DNA of 64,000 bases from Neoconidiobolus thromboides FSU 785 (GCA_025603075.1 MU626284.1:62001-126000), one strand, 5' to 3'; shown: positions 45,315-56,598, counted from the stretch's first letter. Notes: generated by a model from the sequence alone, not told the origin. Program-made: numbers and translations.

Positions 45315-46022
45315 ATGTCTACCGAGTCTTTAAATACTGTTGATTTAGTTAAACTGGAACAAAACGTTTACAATAAAGAGGAAACCAATTGGAACTATAG
45401 ATTAAATAAATATTTCAAGACCAAAAAATACCATTATACCATTATCGGTATCGTGTTTCTGGATATAAGCTTGTTGGCCATAGGTCTGGTATTAGGTAAT
45501 TGAAAAACGCTTACCACGTAAGAAAACAACTAACTTTTTATCTATAGTCACTTACAATCAACCTGAAACTCTATTTGCAAACAAAATTTTGTTCTACATT
45601 TCTTGGGTCTTCCCTTTAATTTTTTTTGTAGAAATATTTGTAAAGGTCTATCTAGTCAAGGGATTTAAATACTATTTTGACAGTTGGGTCAAAATTGCAG
45701 ATTTTGTTATCTTAACTTTCTCAGTCGTGTCTGATATTGCTTTGTATGTATTGCTTATGGAACATGCACCCGCTACTGCTACAGCAGTCATTATCTTTAG
45801 GTTATATAAGATGTTCCGTTTGTTTCATGTTTTTACTCATATACAGCAAATGAATGTAAGTTTGTTTATTAGGATTAATATTTAATCTGTCTTATTTTTT
45901 TGCCCTTTTAGAGTGAAAATCACCATCCAGAATGCTGTGAAAAAGTGAATCTTCTAGAAGAGCAGATTCAACAGCTAATGAACGAGCTTGCTAAAGTTGA
46001 TTGTAGTAAAAATGAGGCATAA
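45315..46022 (+). CDS. HVCN1: Hv1-type voltage-gated proton channel, 199 aa, 3 exons
   Basis: Exons 45315-45495, 45548-45855 and 45912-46022 join in phase. Four membrane segments form a lone voltage-sensor domain with no pore. S1 (about 40-60) has the selectivity aspartate D50 in IVFLDISLL. S2 (about 74-97) has E89 and K93 in VEIFVKVY. S3 (about 107-128) has D112 and D123, eleven apart as in animal Hv1. S4 (about 140-156) reads FRLYKMFRLFH, charges R145, K148, R151. Animal Hv1 has RLWRVAR, so the second arginine is lysine and the gating tryptophan is tyrosine here. The last ~35 residues (VNLLEEQIQQLMNEL) form a short coiled coil, the dimerisation element. Such channels extrude protons on depolarisation. 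Voltage dependence is expected but untested. Confidence 0.88.
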
Positions 46023-46734
46023 TGAGCTTGTTTATGTATATGCTTATCACTTTAAAATACCTTTGAAAGATCTATGGCTCAGCATTAGCTTGTTTGAGTT
46101 ACTTAGTGAGAGTTCTTTTCGGGTAGAACTTTGAAGTTGCTTTGAAAATCCTAAGATGTCACCTTTAGCGAGATAAGTGATATAGTTAGTTTAATTTTTA
46201 TTGTATGTGTCTTGAATGGATGATGAAGGGTTTCATTTTAACTGCGAGTTATTTTACAAATGGTTAAATATGAAATAAAATAATAAACATTTATTACACC
46301 TTTTCTTAGAAAACATTTCTTTAAAACTTTTAAATAAAAACTAATTTCAGTATAACATTTATAATACAAAACCTTCACTCTTTAACTTATTATCTATAGC
46401 AAGGAATAAGCATCGGGTATTATAAAGCAGTTTATTAATATAAGTGAAATTTTAAGTTAAAACGTAACTAACGTCATATAAGGAATATTTTAATTGATAA
46501 ATTTTCAACCCGTATATCAGCTCTTTAATCGAATACCATATTCTCATAGACTATCTTTATAACACATTATCGCCCAAAGATAGCATTATACTTAAAACTT
46601 AGAGTCTACAGTGTTGGATAAAACTGAGTTAATATTTTCAATTAAAATTCTCTTTATGTAACCAAAATTTGCAAAGAATGATAATTTAATTCTAGTTCAG
46701 CTTATAGAACTTTTATCTCTTTTGTATAATTAAG
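46023..46734. other. Intergenic, nothing recognised
   Basis: About 0.7 kb between the proton channel and the vWA-like gene. No repeat copies. Confidence 0.5.
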
Positions 46735-49700
46735 ATGACTGATATAAATATTACATATCAAAATAAAGAAGAAACAGCGAGAGATGATTTGATATTAAGG
46801 AAGCCAGAGATAAAAATAATGGGTGAATATATCGCTTTAAACTCAGAAGAGATAGGAATTAAGTTAAAAATTGATTATCACATACTAACACCACTATGTC
46901 AAAAGAATATACCAACAAGGATTATTTTCATTGTTTTGGATACTGAGATGAGCACAATCGAGTTACTACTTACTAAAAGATATATTATTGATTTAATCTC
47001 AGAGGTTTATTTGTATGTGAGAGATATTATTTTTGTTTGTGAAGGGAGTGTGAAAGTATTTCCTTTGATGCAATGTCAGCTAACTGAGATCGTTGAGGTG
47101 ATTGAGAGTTGTACAGAGAATAAAAGTTCGAATTTCAGATCAAGTATTCGAAGATTTTTTAGCTTCATTCAAGAAAATATATGGAATGACAAGGTTTCAA
47201 ATGGGCTGATATTTACTAACGGAAACGACCATAATAATAATTCAAGTTTTTATATTATAGATGAGCTCAAAGATCTAATTAATATTAAAGAAAATCTTAG
47301 CTTAAGTATCAACTGTATCACATTTTCATCTAACTATAATAACTTATTTTTAAATTGTTTATTACTAAGCGGCACTCAAAGAGGTATCTTACAGTTTGTA
47401 CCCGATTTATCTAGTATAAAAGAGAGTATTAATTCAGTTATTGATTATATGGGGATAATAAAAGTGGAATTTTTTATTGGAAATTGCCTACATCAACATC
47501 TACAAACTATAACGAATTTAGATAGCTATTTAATTATTAAAAAAGATAAATACAGTAATGATGAGATGGTATTATTTATTAAACAGATTAGTGAAAAGAA
47601 AAAAGAAACTTTTATACCCATTAGTAGTATAAAATGTAAACAGTATTTTAAAGATGATTTAACCGGGCATTATCAGTTTATCCATAGCACCTTTATTGAA
47701 CTTGAGATTAAAACGATAGCAAAGCAAGTGTTTGATTTTAAAGTGAAGCCATTAATAAATGAAGAGTTAGATGATATACATAGAACTTTAGATAAGATCA
47801 ATCGACTTTTGGATGCCAATTTTCAAACTATTGGTAGGTCCAAGGTGGAAAGCCGGAAATTGGTACGTAATAAAATTTTACATGTTAAGAGACTGGCCAA
47901 GAAATTAGAGCATAATGTATTACAATATAGAAATAACCAACTGAACCATGATAGGATAGCTCAATGGAGGACTCTAACGCCAGATAGCATTTCAGTGAAT
48001 AATAAAGGTAAAAAAGCCATATTTAAAAGGATGGGTAAAAATATTAGGAGAATTGAAAGGAATGAGAAGAGGATAACAGAATTATCACACTTAATTAATA
48101 ATACAGAGCTACATAAAGAAATAAATAGTACTTTATTAGAGAACACAAGATGCGCTTTTAGCAGAGTGAACTTAATAGAAGCATTGGAATCTGGGGATTG
48201 TATAGGTTTAGGTTTATTGGTGGGACGTAATGATTCTACAATCTTTGATCCAAGTAAGATTAATATCTTAGATATAAGCTCCACATTTATAAGTGTGGAC
48301 ACGTTTATGGAGATGTTAACTTACAAAATACAAGTACAAAATTTGGAGGACGATTTGGTACATGGGGGTTTTAATACATTGTTGGATTCCTTTGTCACTT
48401 CAGGTTTAAGGAATGAAAAGATCAATGCCATTTTGCCATTGTATTTACATCCAAAGCATTGGGAAATTTCATCAAGGAGATCAAGACCTATATTGGCGTG
48501 GATGACTACTTTATCTATTACTGGGGGATCTGGGTCAGAGTTGAAAGTGATACCATTTATGGTATTGTCAAAATGTTTCGAAAATTACCTGTCGAATAAC
48601 ACAGAGCATAATTTATTTGTCCTTAAATTACTGTTTGAAACTTGCTTACAAGTTTATCAATTTCCATTTCAAACAAGTATACAAGAGGATACTATCAAAA
48701 AGTTTAAAGATTATAAAAATGGCGCTTTAAATAGAACTATCGACGTTATCCCAGATAACCTATTGTTTCTAATGAGGCTATTATGCGCAGTCCATTTGAA
48801 GGATATTTCAAAGGAAGACTTTTTTGATACTTTGAAGCAGGTCAAAGACGAACTGCTTGAAGAAAGCATAAGAAGAAGATTGAATGTGGATTGGTTTCAG
48901 CCTAGATATGGAAATAATCTAATTGAATTGATGAATATTAATTTAGATAAAGATGTCAATGATGTATTTGAGGAATGGGAAACTAGAAAAGAAATCGAAA
49001 GAGTAAACAGAAGGAAACAATTGAGTTATTCAGCTTATATAAAAATGCTTAAAGGAGTTGAAGGGATATACAACAATAAAGAAGACGAAATAGACTATAG
49101 CGATTTACCATTGTTTAGGTTTGATGAAGTAAACTACAAGTTATCTGAAGCAACAAAATATTTCATAAAAGACACCAAAAACTATATAAAGCAAGATGTC
49201 AATATATTATTAAACTTAATTGATTTATTCACTATTGATACAGATTTGATTATTAAGCAAGATTTGAATGAGATGAAAAAATATAGCAGTCAACTTAACA
49301 AAAATAATATCGATACTTGGTTAGACGCATTTTCAATTGAGCAACAATTTTCAATCTTTCATCAAAGTTATTTACATCGAGATAATGAAGTTCGAAGAAA
49401 AGCAATAGTAGAAGGAAGATACATTAATTATTGTTTACCAGAGTACAAAGATAAACTTAAATATAATTATATGTCAAATCTGATTGAAAAAGAAGTCAAT
49501 GAAACACTTCTATTAAAAAAGCAAAGATATATAAGCATCATTAAAGATCTTGAAGATAATTTATTGGCAACCAAATTATATACTACTATTGATTTAGAAG
49601 AATTTGCAGCAATATTAAAATACAAAATCAAGTATCGTTCAGTTAGAAGCTTTAGCTACTTTTTAACTAAATTTCAAAATGAAAAAATTCATAATGACCA

Positions 49701-49917
49701 AGAATATCATTTAAGATATGGTAAATTGATAATTATTATCAATGGTCAATTTCAACAACAAATTTTATTTTTGGAAAACACTGAATGGCTCCCATCAAAT
49801 TCGAATATTAGAAAGTTAATTAGACCATTTTTTATTTATGGTAAAATATTTAATGTAAATCAATTTTGTACTCTGTTCCCGAAAAAACAAAGTTGGGTCT
49901 TAGATAACTTTAGTTAA
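46735..49917 (+). CDS. Large vWA-like protein of unknown function, 1060 aa
   Basis: One intronless frame. Residues ~45-250 look like a divergent von Willebrand A fold: beta-strand IPTRIIFIVLD with DTEMS at the usual metal-site position (DxSxS not intact), then RDIIFVCEGSVKVFPL and the strands SINCITFSSNYNN and GILQFVPDLSSIKE. A helical, basic linker follows (about 340-470). A middle domain has LESGDCIGLGLLVGRND, INILDISSTFISVDTF, INAILPLYLHPKHWEI and LKVIPFMVLSKCFENYL. The C-terminal helical part has ILKYKIKYRSVRSFSYFL and EWLPSNSNIRKLIRP. A partial paralogue lies at 61939-64000. The layout resembles large vWA proteins that I recall from protists and early fungi, but that memory is weak and the function is unknown. 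Confidence 0.75.
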   Translation: MTDINITYQNKEETARDDLILRKPEIKIMGEYIALNSEEIGIKLKIDYHILTPLCQKNIPTRIIFIVLDTEMSTIELLLTKRYIIDLISEVYLYVRDIIFVCEGSVKVFPLMQCQLTEIVEVIESCTENKSSNFRSSIRRFFSFIQENIWNDKVSNGLIFTNGNDHNNNSSFYIIDELKDLINIKENLSLSINCITFSSNYNNLFLNCLLLSGTQRGILQFVPDLSSIKESINSVIDYMGIIKVEFFIGNCLHQHLQTITNLDSYLIIKKDKYSNDEMVLFIKQISEKKKETFIPISSIKCKQYFKDDLTGHYQFIHSTFIELEIKTIAKQVFDFKVKPLINEELDDIHRTLDKINRLLDANFQTIGRSKVESRKLVRNKILHVKRLAKKLEHNVLQYRNNQLNHDRIAQWRTLTPDSISVNNKGKKAIFKRMGKNIRRIERNEKRITELSHLINNTELHKEINSTLLENTRCAFSRVNLIEALESGDCIGLGLLVGRNDSTIFDPSKINILDISSTFISVDTFMEMLTYKIQVQNLEDDLVHGGFNTLLDSFVTSGLRNEKINAILPLYLHPKHWEISSRRSRPILAWMTTLSITGGSGSELKVIPFMVLSKCFENYLSNNTEHNLFVLKLLFETCLQVYQFPFQTSIQEDTIKKFKDYKNGALNRTIDVIPDNLLFLMRLLCAVHLKDISKEDFFDTLKQVKDELLEESIRRRLNVDWFQPRYGNNLIELMNINLDKDVNDVFEEWETRKEIERVNRRKQLSYSAYIKMLKGVEGIYNNKEDEIDYSDLPLFRFDEVNYKLSEATKYFIKDTKNYIKQDVNILLNLIDLFTIDTDLIIKQDLNEMKKYSSQLNKNNIDTWLDAFSIEQQFSIFHQSYLHRDNEVRRKAIVEGRYINYCLPEYKDKLKYNYMSNLIEKEVNETLLLKKQRYISIIKDLEDNLLATKLYTTIDLEEFAAILKYKIKYRSVRSFSYFLTKFQNEKIHNDQEYHLRYGKLIIIINGQFQQQILFLENTEWLPSNSNIRKLIRPFFIYGKIFNVNQFCTLFPKKQSWVLDNFS

Positions 49918-50314
49918 TGTTATTGGTATTAATAAAACGCTTTTATAACATTGTTTCTATTAAATTCAGATTGGGCTAATCCACTCATTTTAAAACTTTT
50001 ATAATCATTATTCTTTAACGCTGTCCTTTGAATTATCTACCACTCAATAGATAAAGTAGGAACGGGTGGAGAAGATGAATAGAACGTCAGTATGGTTGAT
50101 TGAAGGTGTGATTATTCATCTAGGTTGACAATGCTTTAAACGATCTATACAGCATTTTATAATAATTTTTAATCATAATGATGCATGTTGAATTTTTATT
50201 GCATAAAAATAAAGCAGTTTAAAAACATATGAAAACATTTAATTTAAGGAACTATTTTATTTAAATAAAGAAAATATCATACTCGAAATAAGCTCAACCT
50301 ATTATGTTAATGAT
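49918..50314. other. Intergenic, convergent
   Basis: 397 bp between two convergent stop codons. Nothing specific seen. Confidence 0.5.
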
Positions 50315-50962
50315 CTATTTATCTTTGTCTTCTTTATCTTCTTTCTTCTCATCCTTCTTTTTATCTTTCTTCTCATCCTTCTTTTTATCTTTTTTGTTTT
50401 TCTTATCCTTATTGTCTTTTTTGTTTTTCTTGTTCTTCTTGTTCTTCTTCTTATCCGTTTTAGCTACTTTCTTATCCTTTTTACTTTCCTTTTTAAACTC
50501 TGAAATTTTACCACCACATTCCACCTTCATATATTTGCCTTGATCAAGTGATTTTTCCAAAGCTTCTTTAATAGCTTCGCCCTTCACCTTCTTGTCTTTA
50601 GCGCATTTATTTTCCGCTATTACTGCAGCATAGTTCTTTTTAGCTTTTTTAAGGGTAAAGACAGACCACTTCTTTTTGTTCTTTCTAGTTGTGCCAGCAT
50701 ATACTACTTTGGCCTTCTTTTTGGAGGCTTTCTTTTCGGATTTCGTAAGCTTCTTTTTAGATCCCTTAGACTTCTTGATAGACTTCTTGATATCTCTGAT
50801 ATCCCCGGTTGGTAAGTCTTCGATCGGACCTTCAAATTCCTCCTTTACCTTTTCTGGTGCACTAGTTAACTTGATCTTTGACAAGGATTTGCTTCTTGGA
50901 GAAGCTTCAACTGCCGAAATGGCAAATAAGCAAGCTGCAACTAAAAGATAGGTAAATTTCAT
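50315..50962 (-). CDS. Secreted lysine-rich low-complexity protein, 215 aa
   Basis: An intronless frame with a textbook signal peptide (MKFTYLLVAACLFAISAVEA, then SPRS). The mature protein is extremely rich in lysine. A mixed segment (about residues 40-150) contains two cysteines and sequence such as AGTTRKNKKKWSVFTLKKAK and KKNYAAVIAENKCAKDKKV. The last ~50 residues are a Lys/Asp/Asn/Glu repeat (KKNKKNKKNKKDNKDKK type). No KDEL-like retention signal, so secretion or wall association is likely. Such polybasic proteins can bind acidic polysaccharides, membranes or nucleic acid; which applies is unknown. A TATA-like box lies about 50 bp upstream. I do not recognise a family. Confidence 0.7.
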   Translation of the reverse strand: MKFTYLLVAACLFAISAVEASPRSKSLSKIKLTSAPEKVKEEFEGPIEDLPTGDIRDIKKSIKKSKGSKKKLTKSEKKASKKKAKVVYAGTTRKNKKKWSVFTLKKAKKNYAAVIAENKCAKDKKVKGEAIKEALEKSLDQGKYMKVECGGKISEFKKESKKDKKVAKTDKKKNKKNKKNKKDNKDKKNKKDKKKDEKKDKKKDEKKEDKEDKDK

Positions 50963-51012
50963 GATATTATATTATAATTACAAGTTGAGAGAAAAGAAGA
51001 AAAAAGGAAGTT

Positions 51013-51019
51013 TTTTATA
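51013..51019 (-). promoter_or_regulatory. TATA-like box of the Lys-rich secreted protein gene
   Basis: TATAAAA on the minus strand, about 51 bp upstream of the ATG at 50962. Confidence 0.4.
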
Positions 51020-52267
51020 GTCAGAGTATTGGTTCTTGATTAAAAGGAATTGAATATTTCTATAATTAATTACTTTAATTGAAATAAGAAATTTATTGCC
51101 TATTTTGTCAAATCCAATTTTTAAGGAATTAAATATTTCAAAATTTAATAAAATTTAAAAAATTGAAGCTTTATTAAGTAAGTTTTAAACTGAAAGTAAT
51201 AAATACCAATACATAGTATTGGCTATATGCCCATATATAGTTTTATAATGGTATATTGTCTAGTATTTATTATAACAATGATAGTACCTCATGCTATAAA
51301 CTATAGATTATGGTAACTTGAGATATTGTTTTATGTTATTAAACTACTTAATTAATAAATTCTGATCACTAAGTGCTATTAGCTTATTAATTTTATTATC
51401 GTTTTTTCGGTAACATGTTTCTAAAATTAACTAAAATAAAGCAACAACTAAACCTTAATACCATATGTTTTATTTAATAAACGGATCAGTATAGCTACAA
51501 CTTAAAAACATAAGTTCCATAGTAGTGTTTTATACCTGATTATTAAATTATGTCTTACTTGATAGCGTTAAAATACAAAATAATTTGTTAAGTGAAAGTA
51601 AAAATTGTAAGAACTTCAATTAATAACTCTTGGAAAATATTATAACGGTTCTATTTATAATGTTATATTTATTTTAAAAATAAAATAAAGCGTAAATAAT
51701 CGGAATTAAGTAATTTATAAAACAATATAAATACCCCTCTATTACTATAACAATTCAATGTTCCAATCAAATCCTATATCAAAATCAAGAGTAATAAATT
51801 TAAGTATATTAAACACCTTTTTTATAAATATATAACATTGACAGCTTTAGCAATTACAAGCAAAAAATTAATAAAAACTAAACAAAACAGTATGAATTTG
51901 TAGTATTTTGTTTGATTTTTTTGACTGCAATTAATAAAAACCATCAGTGTTGTATGTATTCGTAAAAAATGTGTATAACCATTGGATTTTTGTTATAAAG
52001 CAGCTAATAATCAACTAATACTAGCTTTTAAGACCAAAATCAAGTAATAAATGAAATGCTTTTTTACTCAATTATTTTCTCTTTTTATATAACACAAAAT
52101 TTAGAAATGATTACTAGCTAATCACTAAAACGAGAACATCTACCAAGTTATTCTCTATTTAAATAAGAATGAGCTAGCTGGCCTTGTTTTCTTATCATTT
52201 GTACGCTTTTTATATTTATTGAAAAAGACAGTATTTTTCAATATCTTTTAGTGATTTTATATTTAAC

Positions 52268-52363
52268 AATATGGGGATGTTTTTTTCATCACTTCCATTT
52301 TTTAAGTGTTATTTGAGTAGAAAAGCTGCTAATAAAATTTTTAAAAAACACTTCCCCATATTG
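52268..52363 (+). mobile_element. Foldback MITE-like element, copy 15
   Basis: Forward copy with perfectly matched tips CAATATGGGGA and TCCCCATATTG. Internally shortened (the GGCTTCATCA part is reduced to TTCATCA). Confidence 0.85.
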
Positions 52364-52622
52364 TATACCATTTTTACAAACCCAGCTGTAATTTATTCAA
52401 ATATACAAACTAACTAAAAATCTTTTATGTGTTAAGCTAATCAATCCTTATTTGGTTATATTAAAACTAAATTATAAAATCTATTATTACTAGTAGTCTA
52501 TTTTGCTACTCTTTCTTCTCTAAATAAGTGCCTGATTTCATAGAAGCAATTTCACTTAACTTTAGATAAATACAGCTCAATAAATACCGATTCTATAAGT
52601 TTCACTTTATTACCATTAGAAA

Positions 52623-52734
52623 GATATATAGGGATGTGTTTTTGTGTTTAAGAATTTTACTAACAAATTTTCCGCTTAAATAGCGCTTAAAAAATGGAAA
52701 AAATAATGAAGCCAAAAAAACACTCCCATATATC
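52623..52734 (-). mobile_element. Foldback MITE-like element, copy 16
   Basis: Reverse copy with tips GATATATAGGGATG and ACTCCCATATATC. The core CCGCTTAAATAGCGCTT gives a CGCT/AGCG stem on the other strand. Confidence 0.85.
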
Positions 52735-53553
52735 ATCTTGTTTATTTTTGATATAAATATAAAGCCTTTACAAAACCAGAGTAGTATTTTTTTTCATAAG
52801 TATCATTTTTAACCATTAAGCAGTTATTTAATCAAAAAATATTACTAAGAATTGATAAGAATAGTTAAATAGTAAATAAAAAATTCTTTTATTTAATACT
52901 CATATTTATATTACAATTATTTATATTAAAATGTATTATTTGATTAATTTGTATAAAAATGTTGTTTACTTGCTTCTAATTTAGCATCTCAAAAGATTAC
53001 TAAAATAAACTAAATACCTTTGTAAGTTCGTAAGCTAGTATACATGAATGTTTTATATAGGCTAAAATAAGTTTAAAGTTCTGCAAAGCATTAGACTGTT
53101 TTTATTAGAAAAATAAACAAAATATTTGAACACTTTGTATTTAAAAAATGGATTTATTAAAATATTAAAACCTCTTGAAACTTATATGCTCTTATACAAC
53201 TTTTATTATTTAATTAGAATAGTTTATGCATTATGGGATATTTAGTATACTATAGTATCTAAATAAAAATGTAACAAATTTTATAGAATTTACAGTTTAA
53301 AAAATTATACTTGTATAATAGTATCAAATAATAAAAATATTACTTCATTTATTAACATGACCATTTTATACAAGCTTTCAAAGTAATAATTATTTAATGT
53401 TTTAAATCAATAAATTTGATGTAAAACAATGGACTATTAATTCTTAATAAGTAAGTAATAAGCAAAAATAAAATATTGAAGACACAAATAATAAATAGCT
53501 GTTTATTGTAAAGTAATTAATGATAACACCAAAGGAAAAGAAAGAAAAAAAAA

Positions 53554-54431
53554 TTAAATATCGTTTAAAAACGCTCTACTAAAATTTTCTAGAAACTCAT
53601 CATCATCATTAGAAGTTATAGTTGTAGAGGAAGTAGGGATAGTAGCTGTAGAAGTGGATTGAGTTATAAAGGAATAATCTGGATTAAAAAAATGATCAAA
53701 TAAATTTAAAGCTGGAGAAGGTTGTGAATAATCCGTAGTATCTAAATAGTCGGTAGAGACTTCCTCTTGTTTTTTGATTTTTCTCACTTTTTTACTTTGT
53801 TCTACTTTTTCTTTTCGTTTCCTTCTTGCTTCTTGTTTATGTGGATTTAATGCGGTGTTAAAATGATTTTTAATGGAATTATCGGGTCTAAAATTAAGAA
53901 TTTAATATAAAATATAAGCTATTAAATAAAATTTAATCTACCTTCCAACTAATTGCTTTGAAATAGTGGCCCATTTGGGACCAATTTTATGATACATATC
54001 TAAGATTATTTGATTTTCTTGGTCAGTAAATGGGGCTTTATTTACTAATATAAAGTTAATATCTTAATACATTAAAAGAAATAAATAGCACTACCATTTG
54101 GATCAAGGTGATTATGCCATCTCTCTCTACATTGTTTACCAGTACGTGTTTTTATAACTCGACCAAAAGAGGACCATGAAATTGTATTTTTATTTTCATT
54201 CATGAGTTGAATTAATAAGCCATCTTCTTCCTTTGTCCAAGCTCCCTTTTTTGGTTTTTTTTTGATAGTTGGTACAAGTTCATTGATAGTACTATCATCA
54301 GAGCAAGATAAAGATAAATTGGGGGAAGAAGAGTTTAAAGCTAAAGCTAAATTGTCTTCATGTACTTGAATCCAATTGACTTCGTCATTGTTTAATAACG
54401 CGGAATTAAATAAACTATTAATTTGTTCCAT
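53554..54431 (-). CDS. Two-repeat Myb (R2R3-like) transcription factor, 257 aa, 3 exons
   Basis: Exons (transcript order) 54095-54431, 53942-54044 and 53554-53887 join in phase. After a ~60-residue polar N-terminus, Myb repeat 1 (about 64-112) reads KKGAWTKEEDGLLIQLM ... WSSFGRVIKTRTGKQCRERW HNHLDP. Repeat 2 (about 115-163) reads KAPFTDQENQIILDMYHKIG, PKWATISKQLVGRPDNSIK NHFNTAL. The second intron falls in the recognition helix region (GR-PDNSIKN), a common Myb intron position. A Lys/Arg-rich nuclear localisation stretch follows (KQEARRKRKEKVEQSKKVRK), then an acidic Ser/Thr-rich tail (possible activation domain). The type resembles fungal Bas1/Cdc5/FlbD-like or protist Myb factors; the target genes are unknown. 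Confidence 0.9.
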
Positions 54432-56289
54432 TATATAAATAAAAAAAATAAACGTTTAAAATTTCATTGTTTTTCATATTTATATTTTACCCCCTTAGAT
54501 TTATTTTTTCCCCTCCTTTTTTTGATTTCTCCAGTTGGCTAATTAGTTATGCCCCAACTGCCCCTTTTTGATTACAGCTTCTTTTCAATACTTGAATAGC
54601 AATTTCTTATTTCATTTGCTCATTTTAACCTGTTAAATTAATTTTCATTTGAATCCATTGTTATTGTTATTAAAATCATAACAAATATTATAGAATACTA
54701 TCAAACCTATCTATTTAGAACCACTATTATAAGCCACAGGTGATTCAATCTTTTTTTAAGAAGTGGAGTCTTGGCTTAGAATAAAAGATCTAATTCATTA
54801 AATAAGCTAGCTTGATGTTTTAGTAGCTCAATTATTATTATGATTATTAAAAGTAAAAGTCCTTGGCTAACACCTATTTTTAATGATTTATTACATAAAA
54901 GTCAATTATTTATAACTACACACATTTTTTAAAAGTACCCTCAATAGGTTTTATCATCCGTATATAGCAACTTGTGTTTTTTAATATCAAAAATTCATAA
55001 ACTATAAAAAACAAAACTTTAGAATTATTTGATAATAAATATTTGATATAAAATACCTTACAACAATACTATACTATAATAGAACCTATTCAATTGTGTA
55101 ATTAACAAATGACGTTATTATTTTATGAAACGTCACTTAAGAATGTGATATTTATTCAAATCCTCATATGGCTTTTAGCTAAAAACTGTTGATATTTTAA
55201 ACCAATTATCCTTTTATAATAATAAAAGTTTCGAAAATATAACAATAAAAAACTAGAAATAACAGTTGATATTTTATAAATAGCATAAAAGATAATAGTT
55301 AATATCCTAACCTAATAACTATGCCTCTAGATCATTAATATTTTTATCCCTTATTCTCCCTGTTTTAATAGTTTGATCGTTATTTAATGTTATTCAACCT
55401 CCTGAGTGTTGAAGCACTTTTAATTGTTTACAAATAGCTTGAATAGTTCTAGTGTTTTTATAGATCTTTAATATTGAGTTTAATTTATTATCAAGTATTT
55501 GAATTTAATTTTTATATTCTCTTTTAACTTCTATTTTTTTATATTTGAAAATTTTAAACTTATTATTTTTGGGAAGTTGTTGAGTATTTTCAAATGTTAA
55601 ACATGAAATAAAGTAGTATCTTCTTTAGTTTCCTTCATTTGTCTATTTTTTATGGGATATAAAATTAACGAAGTAATATTTACATGTCATTTATTAAATT
55701 TTAATGCTTTAAAATGAAGTTTTGATATATAACTTTAATTTGAAAGACTATAACTCGTATACTATATCAACTTTGCATTCTTTTGTTATCATATTAAATT
55801 AAAATAATAACGGAGCAGGAATTATGTTTAAAAATATAAATAGACTTAGGGATAAAAAATTTAAAAACAATTAGAGATTAATACATCTATTGTAACTCTT
55901 TTGTGACTATTTTAGCGATGATTTTTATAATCAACTTATTTATTAGCCTATTTTTTAATGCCTAGTCCATATATTAATGCCAATTTTGACATAATTTTTT
56001 CCCTTAGATTAATAGCTAGTTATGCCACAAAACAGTTATACTGTGTAGAATAGTTTTCGGGCAAATCTTATTATTCTGATCTATTCAAAGTACTGCAAAA
56101 GTTGCAGTGATAGAAATGAATAAAAAGAATAATAGAATAGCCCTTCTATTTAGCCAAGAATCCACCTTAAAGGCTAATTAATGCGTAAAAAATATTACAT
56201 AATGAGTTAACATTGGTACGATAAAAAATCAATTTTTTACTATAAAAGATAATAATTTTGTGCTTTTAACTTAGGTATCCTATTATCCT
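54432..56289. other. Spacer with a pyrimidine/purine-rich promoter tract
   Basis: About 1.9 kb. The first 60 bp upstream of the Myb gene has C/T-rich runs (TTTACCCCCTTAG, TTCCCCTCCTTTTTTT) on the plus strand. No repeat copy or coding-like stretch otherwise. Confidence 0.45.
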
Positions 56290-56598
56290 ATGTCTCTTTC
56301 CTTAACTTTGTTTTGCCACTCCTTTATTTTTATTTTTATTTTTACATTTTATAAATTAATTTTGAGATTAATTAAGGTAATGAAAATCTTTGATCTTAAA
56401 TTTAAGAATTTAAATTGAGTTTCTTCTTTTTATAGACTCGATTTAATCAACCTTCTCTCAAACCTATAGTTAATAATTGTTTATTACGTATCCAATCATC
56501 AACGCATGGTAAATATAGGAGCTAATTGATTTGTGGATTATTATTGTTTAGCAAATCAGATAAAGATCACTCAACCATTTGAAGTAAAACCAATTTAA
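56290..56598 (+). CDS. Possible small membrane or mitochondrial protein, 68 aa, 3 exons
   Basis: Exons 56290-56376, 56436-56508 and 56552-56598 join in phase through two introns (59 and 43 nt) with typical GTAATG/GTAAAT donors and ATAG/TTAG acceptors. Exon 1 gives a strongly hydrophobic N-terminus (MSLSLTLFCHSFIFIFIFTF) and may only be a chance frame before the first splice. Exons 2-3 look protein-like: TRFNQPSLKPIVNNCLLRIQ, then ANQIKITQPFEVKPI and TAA. The same frame continues past this TAA for 21 sense codons (NEQLNKVKVELIATNSPFIL) to a second TAA, so the stop may be a mutation, be bypassed, or the gene may be decayed. It lies 268 bp upstream of the peptide transporter. No family recognised. 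Confidence 0.4.

Larger units (their letters stand above)
50963..53553. other. 2.6-kb spacer with two MITE copies
   Basis: Contains foldback copies 15 and 16 and the promoter side of the Lys-rich protein gene. Nothing else recognised. Confidence 0.5.

Noticed and set aside
50304-50543. Ser/Phe/Leu-rich plus-strand frame
   Set aside because: Mirror of the Lys/Asp repeat of the secreted minus-strand protein.
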